Source: Dyella telluris (lineage in GTDB: Bacteria; Pseudomonadota; Gammaproteobacteria; Xanthomonadales; Rhodanobacteraceae). Taken from it: DNA of 64,000 bases. A program made the translations under genes and the position numbers. The notes under the pieces are model-generated. The model worked only from the letters and a program-made list of their open reading frames with translations, was not told the origin of the DNA and searched no databases. How positions within the stretch are numbered: position 1 is the first letter of the stretch; every line of letters starts with the position of its first letter. Shown in pieces: positions 1 to 8,205 of this stretch. The stretch is from assembly GCF_014297575.1 (NCBI RefSeq), contig NZ_CP060412.1:1302001-1366000 (forward strand), written 5' to 3'.

Positions 1-297
1 CCATGCCGCACGGATCATGGTGCGCCCTACCTCTGTGGGGAGGGCCCGATACTAGCCCGCCGCCACGGCGCCGCCAATTTGCCAGTCGCCCGAGTCGTTG
101 CTCCGTTCGCGCACGTACCGATTCATGCGCCGATTCAATGACCTGGGTGCTGCGCTGCGCCACGGCCCGTGACTCCTGACGGGCTGACAGCCGCAGGACC
201 GGTCTGTCATCATCGCCCCCTTGTGTCGCCCGGGAAGGCGGCTTTCACTTGTGTCGCCCCGGGGGCGGCCCGTCGATCCACTGACCTGGGGACCTGC
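1..297. other. Non-coding left edge and long leader of the permease gene
   Basis: No convincing gene is visible on either strand; the open frame on the minus strand here is antisense to the permease. On the plus strand there is an inverted repeat TGACAG/CTGTCA at about 185-211. Two imperfect direct copies of CTTGTGTCGCC followed by a GC-rich hairpin-like run begin near 220 and 248. They could be operator or mRNA structure for the downstream gene, but they match no riboswitch family that I recognise. Confidence 0.4.
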
Positions 298-1905
298 ATG
301 TCTCAATCTCCGATCCGCCGCGACGTCGGCCCATTCGCCCTCATGCTTACCGGCCTGGGCTCGATCATCGGCTCCGGCTGGCTGTTCGGCGCATGGCGCG
401 CGGCAGGCCTGGCCGGCCCCGGCGCGGTATGGGCCTGGGTGCTGGGCGCGGCCATCATCATGACCATCGCCCTGACCTACGCCGAACTGGGTGCGATGTT
501 CCCCGAATCCGGTGGCATGGTGCGCTACAGCCACTACTCGCACGGTTCACTGGTCGGCTTCATCGGCGCGTGGGCGAACTGGATCGCCATCGTCTCGGTG
601 ATCCCGGTGGAGGCCGAAGCCTCGGTGCAGTACATGGCCTCGTGGCCGTGGAAGTGGGCGCAGGACCTGTACATGCACATGCCTGACGGGCATGGCGAAC
701 TGAGCCTGCCAGGCCTGTACATCGCCGCCGTGCTGGTGCTGATCTACTTCCTGGTCAACTTCTGGAGCGTGAAGCTTTTTGCGCGCTCCAACACGCTCAT
801 CACGGTGTTCAAGCTGGTGGTACCGGCAGCGACCGGCCTCGCGCTGATCGCCAGCGGTTTCCACTCCGAGAACTTCTCCGTGGGCGTGCATGGTGATGCA
901 CACGCCATCGACTTCGCGGCGGTGCTCACCGCCGTGGCGACCGCAGGCATCGTCTTCAGCTTCAACGGCTTCCAGAGTCCGGTGAATCTGGCTGGCGAAG
1001 CGCGCAATCCGGGCAAGAGCATTCCTTTTGCGGTGATCGGTTCGATCCTGCTGGCGACCGTGGTGTACCTGATCCTGCAGGTGGCCTATCTCGGCGCGGT
1101 GCCGCCGGACATGCTCGCCAAGGCCGGCTGGCACGGCATCGATTTCCGCTCGCCGTTCGCCGAGCTCGCCATCATCGTCAACCTGCACTGGCTGGCGATG
1201 CTGCTGTACGTCGACGCGTTCATCAGCCCCAGCGGCACCGGCATGACCTATACCGCCACCACGGCGCGCATGATTTACGGCATGGAGCGCAATGGCACGT
1301 TGCCGAAGGTGCTCGGTCGCATCCATCCGAAGTGGGGCGTGCCGCGTCCGGCAATGTGGTTCAACCTCGCCGTCTCGTACCTGTTCCTGTTCAAGTTCCG
1401 CGGCTGGGGCACGCTGGCGGCGGTGATCTCGGTGGCGACGATCATTTCCTACCTGACCGGCCCGGTGAGCGCGATGACCTTGCGCCGCACCGCACCGAAC
1501 CTCCATCGCCCGCTGCGCATCGCCGGCCTGCCGATTCTTGCGGGCGTCGCCTTCATCATGGCAACGGAGCTGCTCTACTGGGCGCGCTGGCCGCTCACCG
1601 GCGAGATCATCATGCTGATGATCGTGGCCCTGCCGGTGTACCTGTTCTACCAGTTCAAGGCCAACTGGCATGACTTTGGCCGACAGCTCAAGGGCGCATG
1701 GTGGCTGATTTTCTACCTGCCCACGCTGGCGATCGTTTCGTGGGTGGGCAGCGTGGATTTCGGTGGCAACGGCTTCATCCCGTATGGCATCGACCTCGCG
1801 GTGGTTGCCGCGGTGGGCCTGGTGTTCTACGTGTGGGGCGTGAAGTCCGGCTGGCGCACGCCGTCGGTGGAAGAGGCCGAGGCCAATCCGCACGTGCACG
1901 ACTGA
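298..1905 (+). CDS. APC superfamily amino acid permease
   Basis: A 535-residue integral inner-membrane protein of the amino acid-polyamine-organocation family, probably a proton-coupled amino acid importer or exchanger. The first segment carries the family signature around residues 15-40 (GLGSIIGSGWLFG), which forms the unwound substrate-binding part of helix 1. About twelve hydrophobic segments follow, and the protein ends in a short charged tail. The ATG at 298 is preceded by GGGGA six bases upstream; the frame stays open further upstream, but that part reads as arginine/proline-rich non-coding sequence. Substrate cannot be told from sequence. It stands alone, closed by a terminator at 1931. 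Confidence 0.9.
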   Translation: MSQSPIRRDVGPFALMLTGLGSIIGSGWLFGAWRAAGLAGPGAVWAWVLGAAIIMTIALTYAELGAMFPESGGMVRYSHYSHGSLVGFIGAWANWIAIVSVIPVEAEASVQYMASWPWKWAQDLYMHMPDGHGELSLPGLYIAAVLVLIYFLVNFWSVKLFARSNTLITVFKLVVPAATGLALIASGFHSENFSVGVHGDAHAIDFAAVLTAVATAGIVFSFNGFQSPVNLAGEARNPGKSIPFAVIGSILLATVVYLILQVAYLGAVPPDMLAKAGWHGIDFRSPFAELAIIVNLHWLAMLLYVDAFISPSGTGMTYTATTARMIYGMERNGTLPKVLGRIHPKWGVPRPAMWFNLAVSYLFLFKFRGWGTLAAVISVATIISYLTGPVSAMTLRRTAPNLHRPLRIAGLPILAGVAFIMATELLYWARWPLTGEIIMLMIVALPVYLFYQFKANWHDFGRQLKGAWWLIFYLPTLAIVSWVGSVDFGGNGFIPYGIDLAVVAAVGLVFYVWGVKSGWRTPSVEEAEANPHVHD

Positions 1906-1930
1906 ACCGTACGCAGCAACGGATGACATG

Positions 1931-1963
1931 AAAAACGCGCGGCGATGAGCAGCGCGTTTTTTT
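1931..1963 (+). terminator. Rho-independent terminator after the permease
   Basis: Perfect 10-bp stem AAAAACGCGC / GCGCGTTTTT around an 11-base loop, followed by further T residues. It lies 25 bases after the permease stop and could also work on the minus strand. Confidence 0.85.
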
Positions 1964-2025
1964 GTATCCGAGTTGCCAGCATGCGTGAGCACCGCGCGTC
2001 GCGATGGAACCGGACCTTCCCTACC

Positions 2026-2113
2026 GTCATTCCCGCGAAGGCGGGAATCCAGTGCCTTTCTGGGTCATGCGATGTGCTGAAAGTCGCTGGATTCCCGCCT
2101 TCGCGGGAATGAC
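2026..2113. repeat. Inverted pair of REP-like palindromic repeats
   Basis: GTCATTCCCGCGAAGG... at 2026-2052 recurs as its exact 27-base reverse complement at 2087-2113, with 34 bases between. Each copy is itself a small hairpin (TTCCCGC/GCGGGAA). This layout, two REP elements head to head in an intergenic gap, matches REP doublets (REPINs) that are widespread in proteobacterial genomes. It sits between the converging 3' ends of the permease and hom. Confidence 0.85.
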
Positions 2114-2139
2114 GAGCGAGAAGCCAGCGGTGTTGCGAT

Positions 2140-3225
2140 TTACGCCAGCGCCAGCACATCCCCCAGCAAAGCCTGCGCCGTCACTTCCGGCCCGGCGCCC
2201 GGCCCCTGGATCACCAGCGGCTGGGTGTTGTAACGCGTGGTGCTGAGGGCGAACTGGTTGTCGGTGCCGTAGAGACGCGTCGCCGGATGGTTGGCCGGCA
2301 CTTCCACCAAGCCGACGCGTGCACGGCCGCGCTGATTGAGACGCGCGAGGAAACGCAGCGAACCGCCACGTGCCTTTGCCTCGGCAAACCGCGCGGCGAG
2401 CGGCTCGTCGAGTTCTTCCAGTCGGGCGAGGAAGGTTTCCACGTCCACGCCACGCAGGCTTTCCGGTACCAGGCTTTCCACTTCCACTTCGTCCGGTCGC
2501 AGCGCGAAGCCGGCGCAGCGGGCGAGGATGAGCAGCTTGCGCGCCACGTCTTCGCCGGAAAGATCACAGCGCGGATCGGGCTCGGTGTAACCCAGTTCAC
2601 GCGCACGACGCAGCAGGGCCGAGAACGGCTGGCTGCCGTCGTACTGGTTGAATAGATACGACAGTGAACCGGAGAACACGCCTTCCAGCGTGAGCAGGGC
2701 ATCGCCGCAATGACGCAGGCGACGCAGCGTGGAGATCACCGGAAGTCCGGCGCCCACCGTGGCCGAATCACCGTAACGACCGCCGCTGGCCAGCGCCGCC
2801 TGCAGCGTGCGCCAACCCGGGAGATCACCACCGGCCAACGACTTGTTGGCCGTGACCACGTGATAACCGCGCGCCAGCCACTCGGAATGGCGTGACGCCA
2901 AGGTGCCGCACGCGGTCGCATCGATCACCACCTTCACCGCGGCGTCGTGTGCATCGAGCGCGGCAAGCAGCGCCGCATCGTTGCGAACGTCGCCGTGCGA
3001 CTTGAGTTTCTCGCGCAGGGCGCGGTCCGCGAGATGCTCCGCCTGCGTCTGCTGACGACGCGAATTGGCCGCGCCCACCAGCCGGATCGATGCCGCCGCC
3101 GGCGTATTGAGCAGCTTGAGGAAGGCGCCACCCACCACGCCGGTGCCGAGCAGCACGGCGGCAATGGCCGGCGACGCCAGCGGATTGGATGCAACCGCGG
3201 CCTCCGTCGTCAGCACGGCGCTCAT
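2140..3225 (-). CDS. hom: Homoserine dehydrogenase
   Basis: A 361-residue NAD(P)H-dependent enzyme that reduces aspartate semialdehyde to homoserine, the branch point to methionine and threonine. The Rossmann motif GTGVVGGAFL lies near residues 27-36. TANKSLAGG and the substrate loop GVFSGSLSYLF are of the type found in the dehydrogenase half of ThrA/MetL rather than in monofunctional enzymes with a C-terminal ACT domain. No aspartokinase half and no ACT domain are present, so classical threonine feedback is not expected. Its ATG overlaps the metB stop (ATGA), so it is translationally coupled as the last gene of metX-metB-hom and falls under the same leader control. Confidence 0.93.
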   Translation of the reverse strand: MSAVLTTEAAVASNPLASPAIAAVLLGTGVVGGAFLKLLNTPAAASIRLVGAANSRRQQTQAEHLADRALREKLKSHGDVRNDAALLAALDAHDAAVKVVIDATACGTLASRHSEWLARGYHVVTANKSLAGGDLPGWRTLQAALASGGRYGDSATVGAGLPVISTLRRLRHCGDALLTLEGVFSGSLSYLFNQYDGSQPFSALLRRARELGYTEPDPRCDLSGEDVARKLLILARCAGFALRPDEVEVESLVPESLRGVDVETFLARLEELDEPLAARFAEAKARGGSLRFLARLNQRGRARVGLVEVPANHPATRLYGTDNQFALSTTRYNTQPLVIQGPGAGPEVTAQALLGDVLALA

Positions 3226-4430
3226 GCACTCACCCGGCGTTTCCCGTGAGCCACGGCCTCGGCGCGAGCCAGGGCGGCGTCGATATCCGCCAGCAGATCC
3301 TCACCATCCTCAATGCCCACCGACAGGCGCAGCAGCGTGTCGGCAATGCCAGCGGCGCGACGTGCTTCCGGCGCCATGGAGGCATGCGTCATGGAAGCCG
3401 GATGGGCCACCAGGCTTTCCACGCCACCCAGCGATTCGGCCAGCGAGAAGTAGCGCACGCCATCGACAAAGGCCGCCACCTGCGCTTCGCCGCCTTCCAG
3501 CTCGAAGCTCAGCATGGCGCCGAAGCCCAGCTGCTGGCGGGCCGCCAGCGCATGACCCACATGGCTTTCCAGGCCCGGGTAATACACCTTGCGCACGGCC
3601 GCATGGCCGTCCAGACGCTCGGCGATGCGCACGGCGTTTTCCTGGTGCTGGCGCAGTCGCACGTTGAGCGTGCGCAGGCCACGCAGGGTGAGAAAGCTGT
3701 CGAACGGTGCACCGGTGAGGCCATTGCAGTTGCCCCACCACTTGAGCTGATCGGCCACGGCCTGATCGCGCGCCACCACGGCGCCGCCCACCACGTCACT
3801 GTGACCGTTGATGTACTTGGTGGTGGAGTGCACCACCACGTCCGCGCCCAGCGTCAGCGGCTGCTGAAGGGCCGGCGAGAGGAAGGTGTTGTCCACCACC
3901 ACCAGTGCGCCCACCGCGTGCGCGGCCTGCGCCACATGGCGGATGTCGGTGATGCGCAGCAGCGGGTTGGACGGCGTTTCCACCCACACCAGCGACGGCT
4001 TCAGCGCGAGACCGTCCGCCAGCGAGTGGGCGTTGGTGAGATCCACGAACTTGACCTGGAAGCGGCCCTTCTTCGCCCAGGCATCCAGCAGGCGCCACGT
4101 GCCGCCGTAGCAATCATGCGCAGCCAGCACCAGCGAACCGGCAGGCACCAGCTCCAGCGCCAGCGCCACGGCCGCCATGCCACTGGCCGTCACCACCGCG
4201 CCTACGCCCTGCTCCAGCTCGGCCAGCGCTTCGCCCAGCAGGTCACGCGTGGGGTTGCCGCTGCGCGAATAGTCATAGGCGCGCTTGCCACCCAGTCCGT
4301 TGAAGGCGTAGTTGGTGGACAGGTGCAGCGGCGGCACCACGGCACCGTGCTGGGTGTCGGACTCGATGCCGGCGCGCACGGCGCGGGTATTCAGGCCAGG
4401 CGGGGTACAGGGGACGGTGGTGTCGCTCAT
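3222..4430 (-). CDS. metB: Cystathionine gamma-synthase / O-succinylhomoserine lyase
   Basis: A 402-residue PLP enzyme of the Cys/Met metabolism family. It condenses activated homoserine with cysteine (or sulfide) in the cytoplasm. The PLP lysine is Lys205 in HSTTKYINGHSD, and the phosphate-binding region TASGMAAVALAL and the YSRSGNPTR motif are present. Family members can be gamma-synthase, O-acyl-homoserine sulfhydrylase or gamma-lyase. Position directly behind the homoserine acyltransferase gene and before hom argues for a biosynthetic MetB role. The gap to metX is about 40 bases, and the stop overlaps the hom start. Confidence 0.9.
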   Translation of the reverse strand: MSDTTVPCTPPGLNTRAVRAGIESDTQHGAVVPPLHLSTNYAFNGLGGKRAYDYSRSGNPTRDLLGEALAELEQGVGAVVTASGMAAVALALELVPAGSLVLAAHDCYGGTWRLLDAWAKKGRFQVKFVDLTNAHSLADGLALKPSLVWVETPSNPLLRITDIRHVAQAAHAVGALVVVDNTFLSPALQQPLTLGADVVVHSTTKYINGHSDVVGGAVVARDQAVADQLKWWGNCNGLTGAPFDSFLTLRGLRTLNVRLRQHQENAVRIAERLDGHAAVRKVYYPGLESHVGHALAARQQLGFGAMLSFELEGGEAQVAAFVDGVRYFSLAESLGGVESLVAHPASMTHASMAPEARRAAGIADTLLRLSVGIEDGEDLLADIDAALARAEAVAHGKRRVSA

Positions 4431-4469
4431 GGTGGATCTCCGTGCGTATCGCGTTCTTTGAATTCGGGG

Positions 4470-5513
4470 TCAACAACCGGCCAGCGCATCGCGCAGCAGC
4501 GGCGCAAGGCGGTCGGTTTCCTTGAGGAAGGCGTCGTGGCCGTACGGCGACTCGACCACTTCCAACGTGGCCGGGCCATGCAGCCGGCGCTGCAGCTCGC
4601 ACAGGTCGGCCAGCGGCACCAGTCGATCGGACGGAAAGCCGATCAGCGTGGCGGGCGCGGCCACCTGTTCGGGTGTCACGTCGTGCAGGTCGATGGATTC
4701 GGACAGCGCCAGGAAGCGCTCCACGTCGAAGCGCTCGACGAAACGACGGCCGGCGTGCTCGAGGTAATCCTCGACCGGAAAGTGGAAGCGGCCATCACGG
4801 AACTCCGGCGCGGCGCTGAAGCGCTTGGCGAATTCCTCGCTGCCGCGGTAGGTGGTCATGGCCAGCTGGCGGGCCAGCGACAGCGCCTGGTCGGCCTGAC
4901 CGCTCGCCAGCCCCAGCCGCACGATGTTGCGCTGGATGGAACGCTGCGCTGTCGCCAGCGGGTGCGGACGATGTGCGCCAGCCAGCAGCACGAGGCGGCC
5001 CAGCGCATAGGGATGACGGGCAGCGAAGGCCAGCGCGACCATGGCGCCGTAGGACGAGCCGATGAAGGCATGCACGCGGTTGATGCCCAGCGCCTCCACC
5101 AGCGCGGCGAGCGCGTCGGCCTGGTCTTCGCTGGATACGGCCTGCACGCCGGTGAGGTCAGCCGGGGTCACCCAGTCGATGGAGAGCACGCGGTAACGTT
5201 CCAGGTCCAGCGGCTGCCCGCTGCCCACCTGATCCTGCCACCAGCCCGGGGCGGCCTCGCTGTCCAGCGCCACCACGTCACGGGTGGCGGAGATGCCGCC
5301 CTGCACGATCACCGTGGGTGCATCCGGGGCACCGCACCACAGGTAGCTCACCTCCACTTCACACGGCGCACTGCCGTACTTGGGCGTGATGACGAGGCGA
5401 CGGGTGCTGCGATGGGTGGTAAGGCCCGGGGTGGCGGGATCCAGCCGCATGCCACCGATGGCCGCAAGGGAAGCGGACGCGACGGGCGGGGCGATCTGCG
5501 GTTGGCTGGACAT
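4470..5513 (-). CDS. metX: Homoserine O-acyltransferase (MetX type, probably succinyltransferase)
   Basis: A 347-residue alpha/beta-hydrolase-fold enzyme that activates homoserine, the first committed step to methionine. The nucleophile elbow is GSSYG with Ser154. The acid and base lie in SDRLVPLADL and GHDAFLKE near the C-terminus. MetX proteins of Xanthomonadales are reported to use succinyl-CoA, but sequence alone does not settle the acyl donor. The ATG at 5513 is chosen because GGAGA lies nine bases upstream. The frame extends a further 31 codons, but these overlap the leader RNA described separately. First gene of the metX-metB-hom operon. Confidence 0.92.
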   Translation of the reverse strand: MSSQPQIAPPVASASLAAIGGMRLDPATPGLTTHRSTRRLVITPKYGSAPCEVEVSYLWCGAPDAPTVIVQGGISATRDVVALDSEAAPGWWQDQVGSGQPLDLERYRVLSIDWVTPADLTGVQAVSSEDQADALAALVEALGINRVHAFIGSSYGAMVALAFAARHPYALGRLVLLAGAHRPHPLATAQRSIQRNIVRLGLASGQADQALSLARQLAMTTYRGSEEFAKRFSAAPEFRDGRFHFPVEDYLEHAGRRFVERFDVERFLALSESIDLHDVTPEQVAAPATLIGFPSDRLVPLADLCELQRRLHGPATLEVVESPYGHDAFLKETDRLAPLLRDALAGC

Positions 5514-5517
5514 CTGG

Positions 5518-5560
5518 CTCTTCTCCGGGTCGGCATCGATCTGCGGACCGGAGAGGAGAG
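5518..5560 (-). promoter_or_regulatory. Ribosome-site-masking hairpin of the SAM-I expression platform
   Basis: In the mRNA, CTCTCCTCTCCGG (5560-5548) can pair with CCGGAGAAGAG (5528-5518), which holds the metX Shine-Dalgarno sequence. The same pyrimidine run can instead pair at 9 of 10 positions with GAGATGAGGG (5609-5600), the 3' strand of aptamer helix P1. The simplest reading is that SAM binding keeps P1 closed and leaves the pyrimidine run free to mask the ribosome site. There is no poly-T terminator, so control is probably translational. The alternative pairing is inferred by hand. Confidence 0.7.
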
Positions 5561-5599
5561 CAAGCCACAACCGGCACGAGGCTCGGCGGTGCGGATTTG

Positions 5600-5713
5600 C
5601 CCTCATCTCGCGGCTTGCGCCCTAGGCGCTGCCGCAGGAATTGGCACCGTCGCGGAAAGTTCCGCAGGTTGCCCCGGCTTCAAAGGGCCTGTCCCTCCGC
5701 CGGTCTCGATGAG
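5600..5713 (-). ncRNA. SAM-I (S-box) riboswitch in the metX leader
   Basis: Read on the minus strand, the leader shows the S-box core in order. P1 5' strand is CTCATC (5713-5708). Then GGAGGGAC (5698-5691), GAAGCCGGGGCAACC (about 5682-5668) and a short P3 hairpin (GCGGAA/TTTCCGC). GGTGCCAATTCCTGC follows at about 5648-5634, then a P4 hairpin, and the P1 3' strand GATGAG (5607-5602). These are the invariant residues of the SAM-I family that build the kink-turn and SAM pocket. Known SAM-I elements switch off methionine genes when SAM is abundant. Confidence 0.95.
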
Positions 5714-5721
5714 TGGGTAGG

Positions 5722-5750
5722 AATCTAACGGCCGCGGAAAGTCATGTCAA
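5722..5750 (-). promoter_or_regulatory. Sigma-70 promoter of metX-metB-hom
   Basis: TTGACA (5750-5745), exactly 17 bases, then TAGATT (5727-5722). The predicted transcript start, near 5715, falls just before the riboswitch P1 helix, so the mRNA would begin with the aptamer. Confidence 0.85.
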
Positions 5751-5751
5751 T

Positions 5752-5767
5752 AGACGTCTAAACGTCT
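5752..5767. promoter_or_regulatory. Tandem met boxes (MetJ-type operator)
   Basis: AGACGTCT (5752-5759) followed directly by AAACGTCT (5760-5767). The first copy equals the 8-bp met-box consensus of the enterobacterial MetJ repressor and the second differs at one base. MetJ needs at least two adjacent boxes. The operator ends one base from the -35 hexamer of the metX promoter, a position where bound protein would block RNA polymerase. A gene with a MetJ DNA-binding domain is present in this window at 39604-40194, which makes the assignment credible. Confidence 0.85.
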
Positions 5768-5998
5768 ATGCACCTAGCCATCGCCCTATTTCTGCAAAAA
5801 CCGCGACAAACCAGGCGTTCACGGCGGTTTCAAAGCGTGACGATGATCACTTTGCCGCCAATCCGCCGCCACTCTGGAAGCCCCGGGCCTGAACGGGCCG
5901 AATCGCGGCTAAACCATCCAAGGGCGGCACATCGGTTTCGCCTGAAACCACCCCGGGTCGACGTCCGCCCGGCCAACGGACGGACGTCCATCCATCCA

Positions 5999-6790
5999 TC
6001 ACTGCTTGATTGCGACGAACGACATCGTGCGGTTGCGCAGCTTGTCGTCGAAGACCACGTTCATGGACTTGCCGTCGGCCGATATGACGGACGTGACCAC
6101 GCCAACCACCTTGCCGTCGCGCTTGTCGGTTTCCACCATGGAGGCCTTGCCGGTCTGTTTCACCGTGACGCTGCTGATGCCCGGGTCACCCTTGTAGGGT
6201 GCCTCGGTGCCGTCGAGCTTCGCGGTATACGACTGCCCGGTCGGCGTGGTCATGGTGAGGGCGCCTCCCTCCTGCTTGAAGGTGATCTCGGTGCCGTTGT
6301 CGGACAGGCTGGCGATATTGGCCGTGACCCAGGAGCCGGAGATCGCATGGGAACCGGCCGGCCCCGCCGCGACCTGCTTCAGCTCGCCGCTGCCGGTGAC
6401 GGGCGCGCCCTGGCTGTTGCTGCTGTCGCTGAATTCGAAGTGCGCACTCTTGCCGTCCGCCGCCACCGTGGTGGTGGTCGTGGCGACCACCTTGCCGCCC
6501 TTCTTGTCGGTCTCTCTCACGGTATGCGCATCCACGACCGCCACGGCCATGGTGTCCAGGTAGGGATGCCCGGTGACGGCGTGATCCTCACCATCGGCCT
6601 TGATGCTTACCGGCGGCACGCAGGTCTTGCAGGCATACGTACCGTCCTTGAGCACGAGCACGTCGGGCTTCTTGGGCATCTGCAGCTTGCTCATGTCGAT
6701 TTTCCAGGTGCCGTCGAACGGCCCGTCGGCCATGGCACCAAGCGGAAACAGCAACAGCAGGCACAGCCCTGCGGACAGTGACTTGTTCAT
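5999..6790 (-). CDS. Secreted protein of unknown function with two similar halves
   Basis: A 263-residue protein beginning with a typical Sec signal peptide (MNKSLSAGLCLLLLFPLGAMA, cleavage probably after ALA-like MADG near residue 21). The ATG at 6790 has GGGGAG upstream. The mature part is beta-rich and has no domain that I recognise. Two segments resemble each other: VRETDKKGGKVVATTTTTVA near residues 88-108 and MVETDKRDGKVVGVVTSVIS near 205-225, each followed by ADGKS. That suggests an internal duplication, perhaps a two-lobed lipocalin-like or beta-sandwich fold. A CxxC pair (ACKTC) lies after the first strand region. Likely periplasmic. It is monocistronic and divergent from the next gene. 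Confidence 0.75.
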   Translation of the reverse strand: MNKSLSAGLCLLLLFPLGAMADGPFDGTWKIDMSKLQMPKKPDVLVLKDGTYACKTCVPPVSIKADGEDHAVTGHPYLDTMAVAVVDAHTVRETDKKGGKVVATTTTTVAADGKSAHFEFSDSSNSQGAPVTGSGELKQVAAGPAGSHAISGSWVTANIASLSDNGTEITFKQEGGALTMTTPTGQSYTAKLDGTEAPYKGDPGISSVTVKQTGKASMVETDKRDGKVVGVVTSVISADGKSMNVVFDDKLRNRTMSFVAIKQ

Positions 6791-7170
6791 GGCATGACTC
6801 CCCAGCAGTTGGAATGACCGGGCGATGCCCATGTCCCCTGGGAACGTCACTGTCCGGTGGGCGCCCTCCTCTGGCCCAGCCACGCCAACCTACGCCGCAG
6901 CCATGACCACAGCCATTGGCCGGAAGTGTTAGCCGGGCCGGGGCACCGCGGCTGTTTTGCGGCCGGGAAAGACAGCGGGCTGCCGTGCAGCTTGTCCTGG
7001 CTATCGACCGGCATGCTGCAGCGATCCGCGGCCACGGCAACCCACGCCCGCGCCAACCACCCGGCCATCAACGAATGGCCCTGGGGCCATAAAGAATTTG
7101 ACAGTACGTCCAGCGGCATCTCGTTATGCTTGCCTTCTGCCGCCCCAGGCATGTCATCTGAGGAAACCGC
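6791..7170. other. Intergenic region upstream of the DUF1304 gene
   Basis: 380 bases between divergent genes with no credible reading frame of its own. On the plus strand TTGACA at 7098-7103 is a good -35 candidate, but the best -10-like bases (TTATGC/TATGCT, 7124-7130) are at 20-21 bases spacing. The promoter for the following gene is therefore only tentative. Confidence 0.35.
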
Positions 7171-7524
7171 GTGTCCCTTGCTGCCAACGTCGTGATCGCC
7201 GTGATTGCCCTGCTGCACGTCTGGTTCCTGGTGCTGGAGATGTTCCTGTGGGACAAGCCGTCGGGCCGCAAGGCGTTTGGCACCACCGCGGAATTTGCCA
7301 CGCAGTCGAAAGTGCTGGCTGCCAATCAGGGGCTCTACAACGGATTTCTTGCCGCGGGCCTGATCTGGGGCTTGCTGCTGGGGCCGGCTGGCCTCGCCAT
7401 CAAAAGCTTTTTCCTCGCTTGCGTGCTGGTTGCCGGCATTTACGGTGGGCTTACCGCCAGTCGCAAGATACTGTGGATCCAGGCTGCGCCCGCGGCGCTC
7501 GGCCTGATCCTGCTATGGGCCTGA
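7171..7524 (+). CDS. DUF1304 family membrane protein
   Basis: A 117-residue hydrophobic protein with four predicted membrane segments and the family pattern WDKPSGRKAFG after the first helix and NQGLYNGFLAAGL before the second loop. These match DUF1304 proteins, small inner-membrane proteins without a known function. It starts with GTG at 7171, supported by GAGGA seven bases upstream. The M24 peptidase gene follows only six bases after its stop, so the two are likely co-transcribed. Confidence 0.85.
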   Translation: MSLAANVVIAVIALLHVWFLVLEMFLWDKPSGRKAFGTTAEFATQSKVLAANQGLYNGFLAAGLIWGLLLGPAGLAIKSFFLACVLVAGIYGGLTASRKILWIQAAPAALGLILLWA

Positions 7525-7530
7525 CCTGAA

Positions 7531-8205
7531 ATGACGACCGACACACCCTTCTCCGCCCACGAAGCCGTTGGCGAACCCTTCGACGCTGCCTCGATGCAAC
7601 ACGCCCGCGAGATGAGCTGGGCCGCGCTGCACGGCATCCGCGAACGCATGCGTCCCGGCATCACCGAACAAGAAGCCAGGATCGAAGCTGCTGATGTGTT
7701 CCGCCAGCTCGGCATGGAGCGGTTGTGGCATCCGGTGATCATCCGCATCGGGCCCAACACCACCAAGACCTATCGCGAGCGCTCCGAGCCGGTTCGCCTG
7801 GGCGACAACGACATCTACTTCATCGACCTGGGGCTGGTGTTCAACGGCCACGAAGGCGACGTGGGCGACACCTTCGTGGTCGGCCATGCACCAGAGATGC
7901 AAGCCTGCGCCGATGCCGCGCGCGATCTGTTCCGTGCCACCGCGGAGGCCTGGCGCAGCCGTGGCCTTACCGGCGAAGCGCTGTACGCATTTGCCGAGCA
8001 ACAGGCCGAAGCCATGGGCTGGCGGCTCAACCACGAGATCAAGGGCCATCGCGTCAGCGACTTCCCCCATTCGGTGCACAAGGCCGGTGACCTGGGCGAA
8101 TACGGCGAACGCCCGTCCAGCGGACTGTGGATCCTGGAGATCCAGATCAGCCACCCCACGGAGCCCTATGGCGCGTTCTACGAGGACCTGCTGACCCGGG
8201 ACTGA
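7531..8205 (+). CDS. M24 family metallopeptidase (Xaa-Pro aminopeptidase-like)
   Basis: A 224-residue protein with the pita-bread fold of methionine aminopeptidase and prolidase, but short and lacking the extra N-terminal domain of PepP. Candidate metal ligands are visible in order: Asp in FIDLGLVFNG, Asp in GDVGDTF, His in KGHRVSDFPH and Glu in ILEIQIS. The family removes N-terminal residues or cleaves Xaa-Pro bonds. Some small members have lost activity, and the last glutamate is hard to place here. Cytoplasmic, no signal peptide. No clear ribosome site, which fits coupling to the upstream DUF1304 gene. Confidence 0.8.
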   Translation: MTTDTPFSAHEAVGEPFDAASMQHAREMSWAALHGIRERMRPGITEQEARIEAADVFRQLGMERLWHPVIIRIGPNTTKTYRERSEPVRLGDNDIYFIDLGLVFNGHEGDVGDTFVVGHAPEMQACADAARDLFRATAEAWRSRGLTGEALYAFAEQQAEAMGWRLNHEIKGHRVSDFPHSVHKAGDLGEYGERPSSGLWILEIQISHPTEPYGAFYEDLLTRD

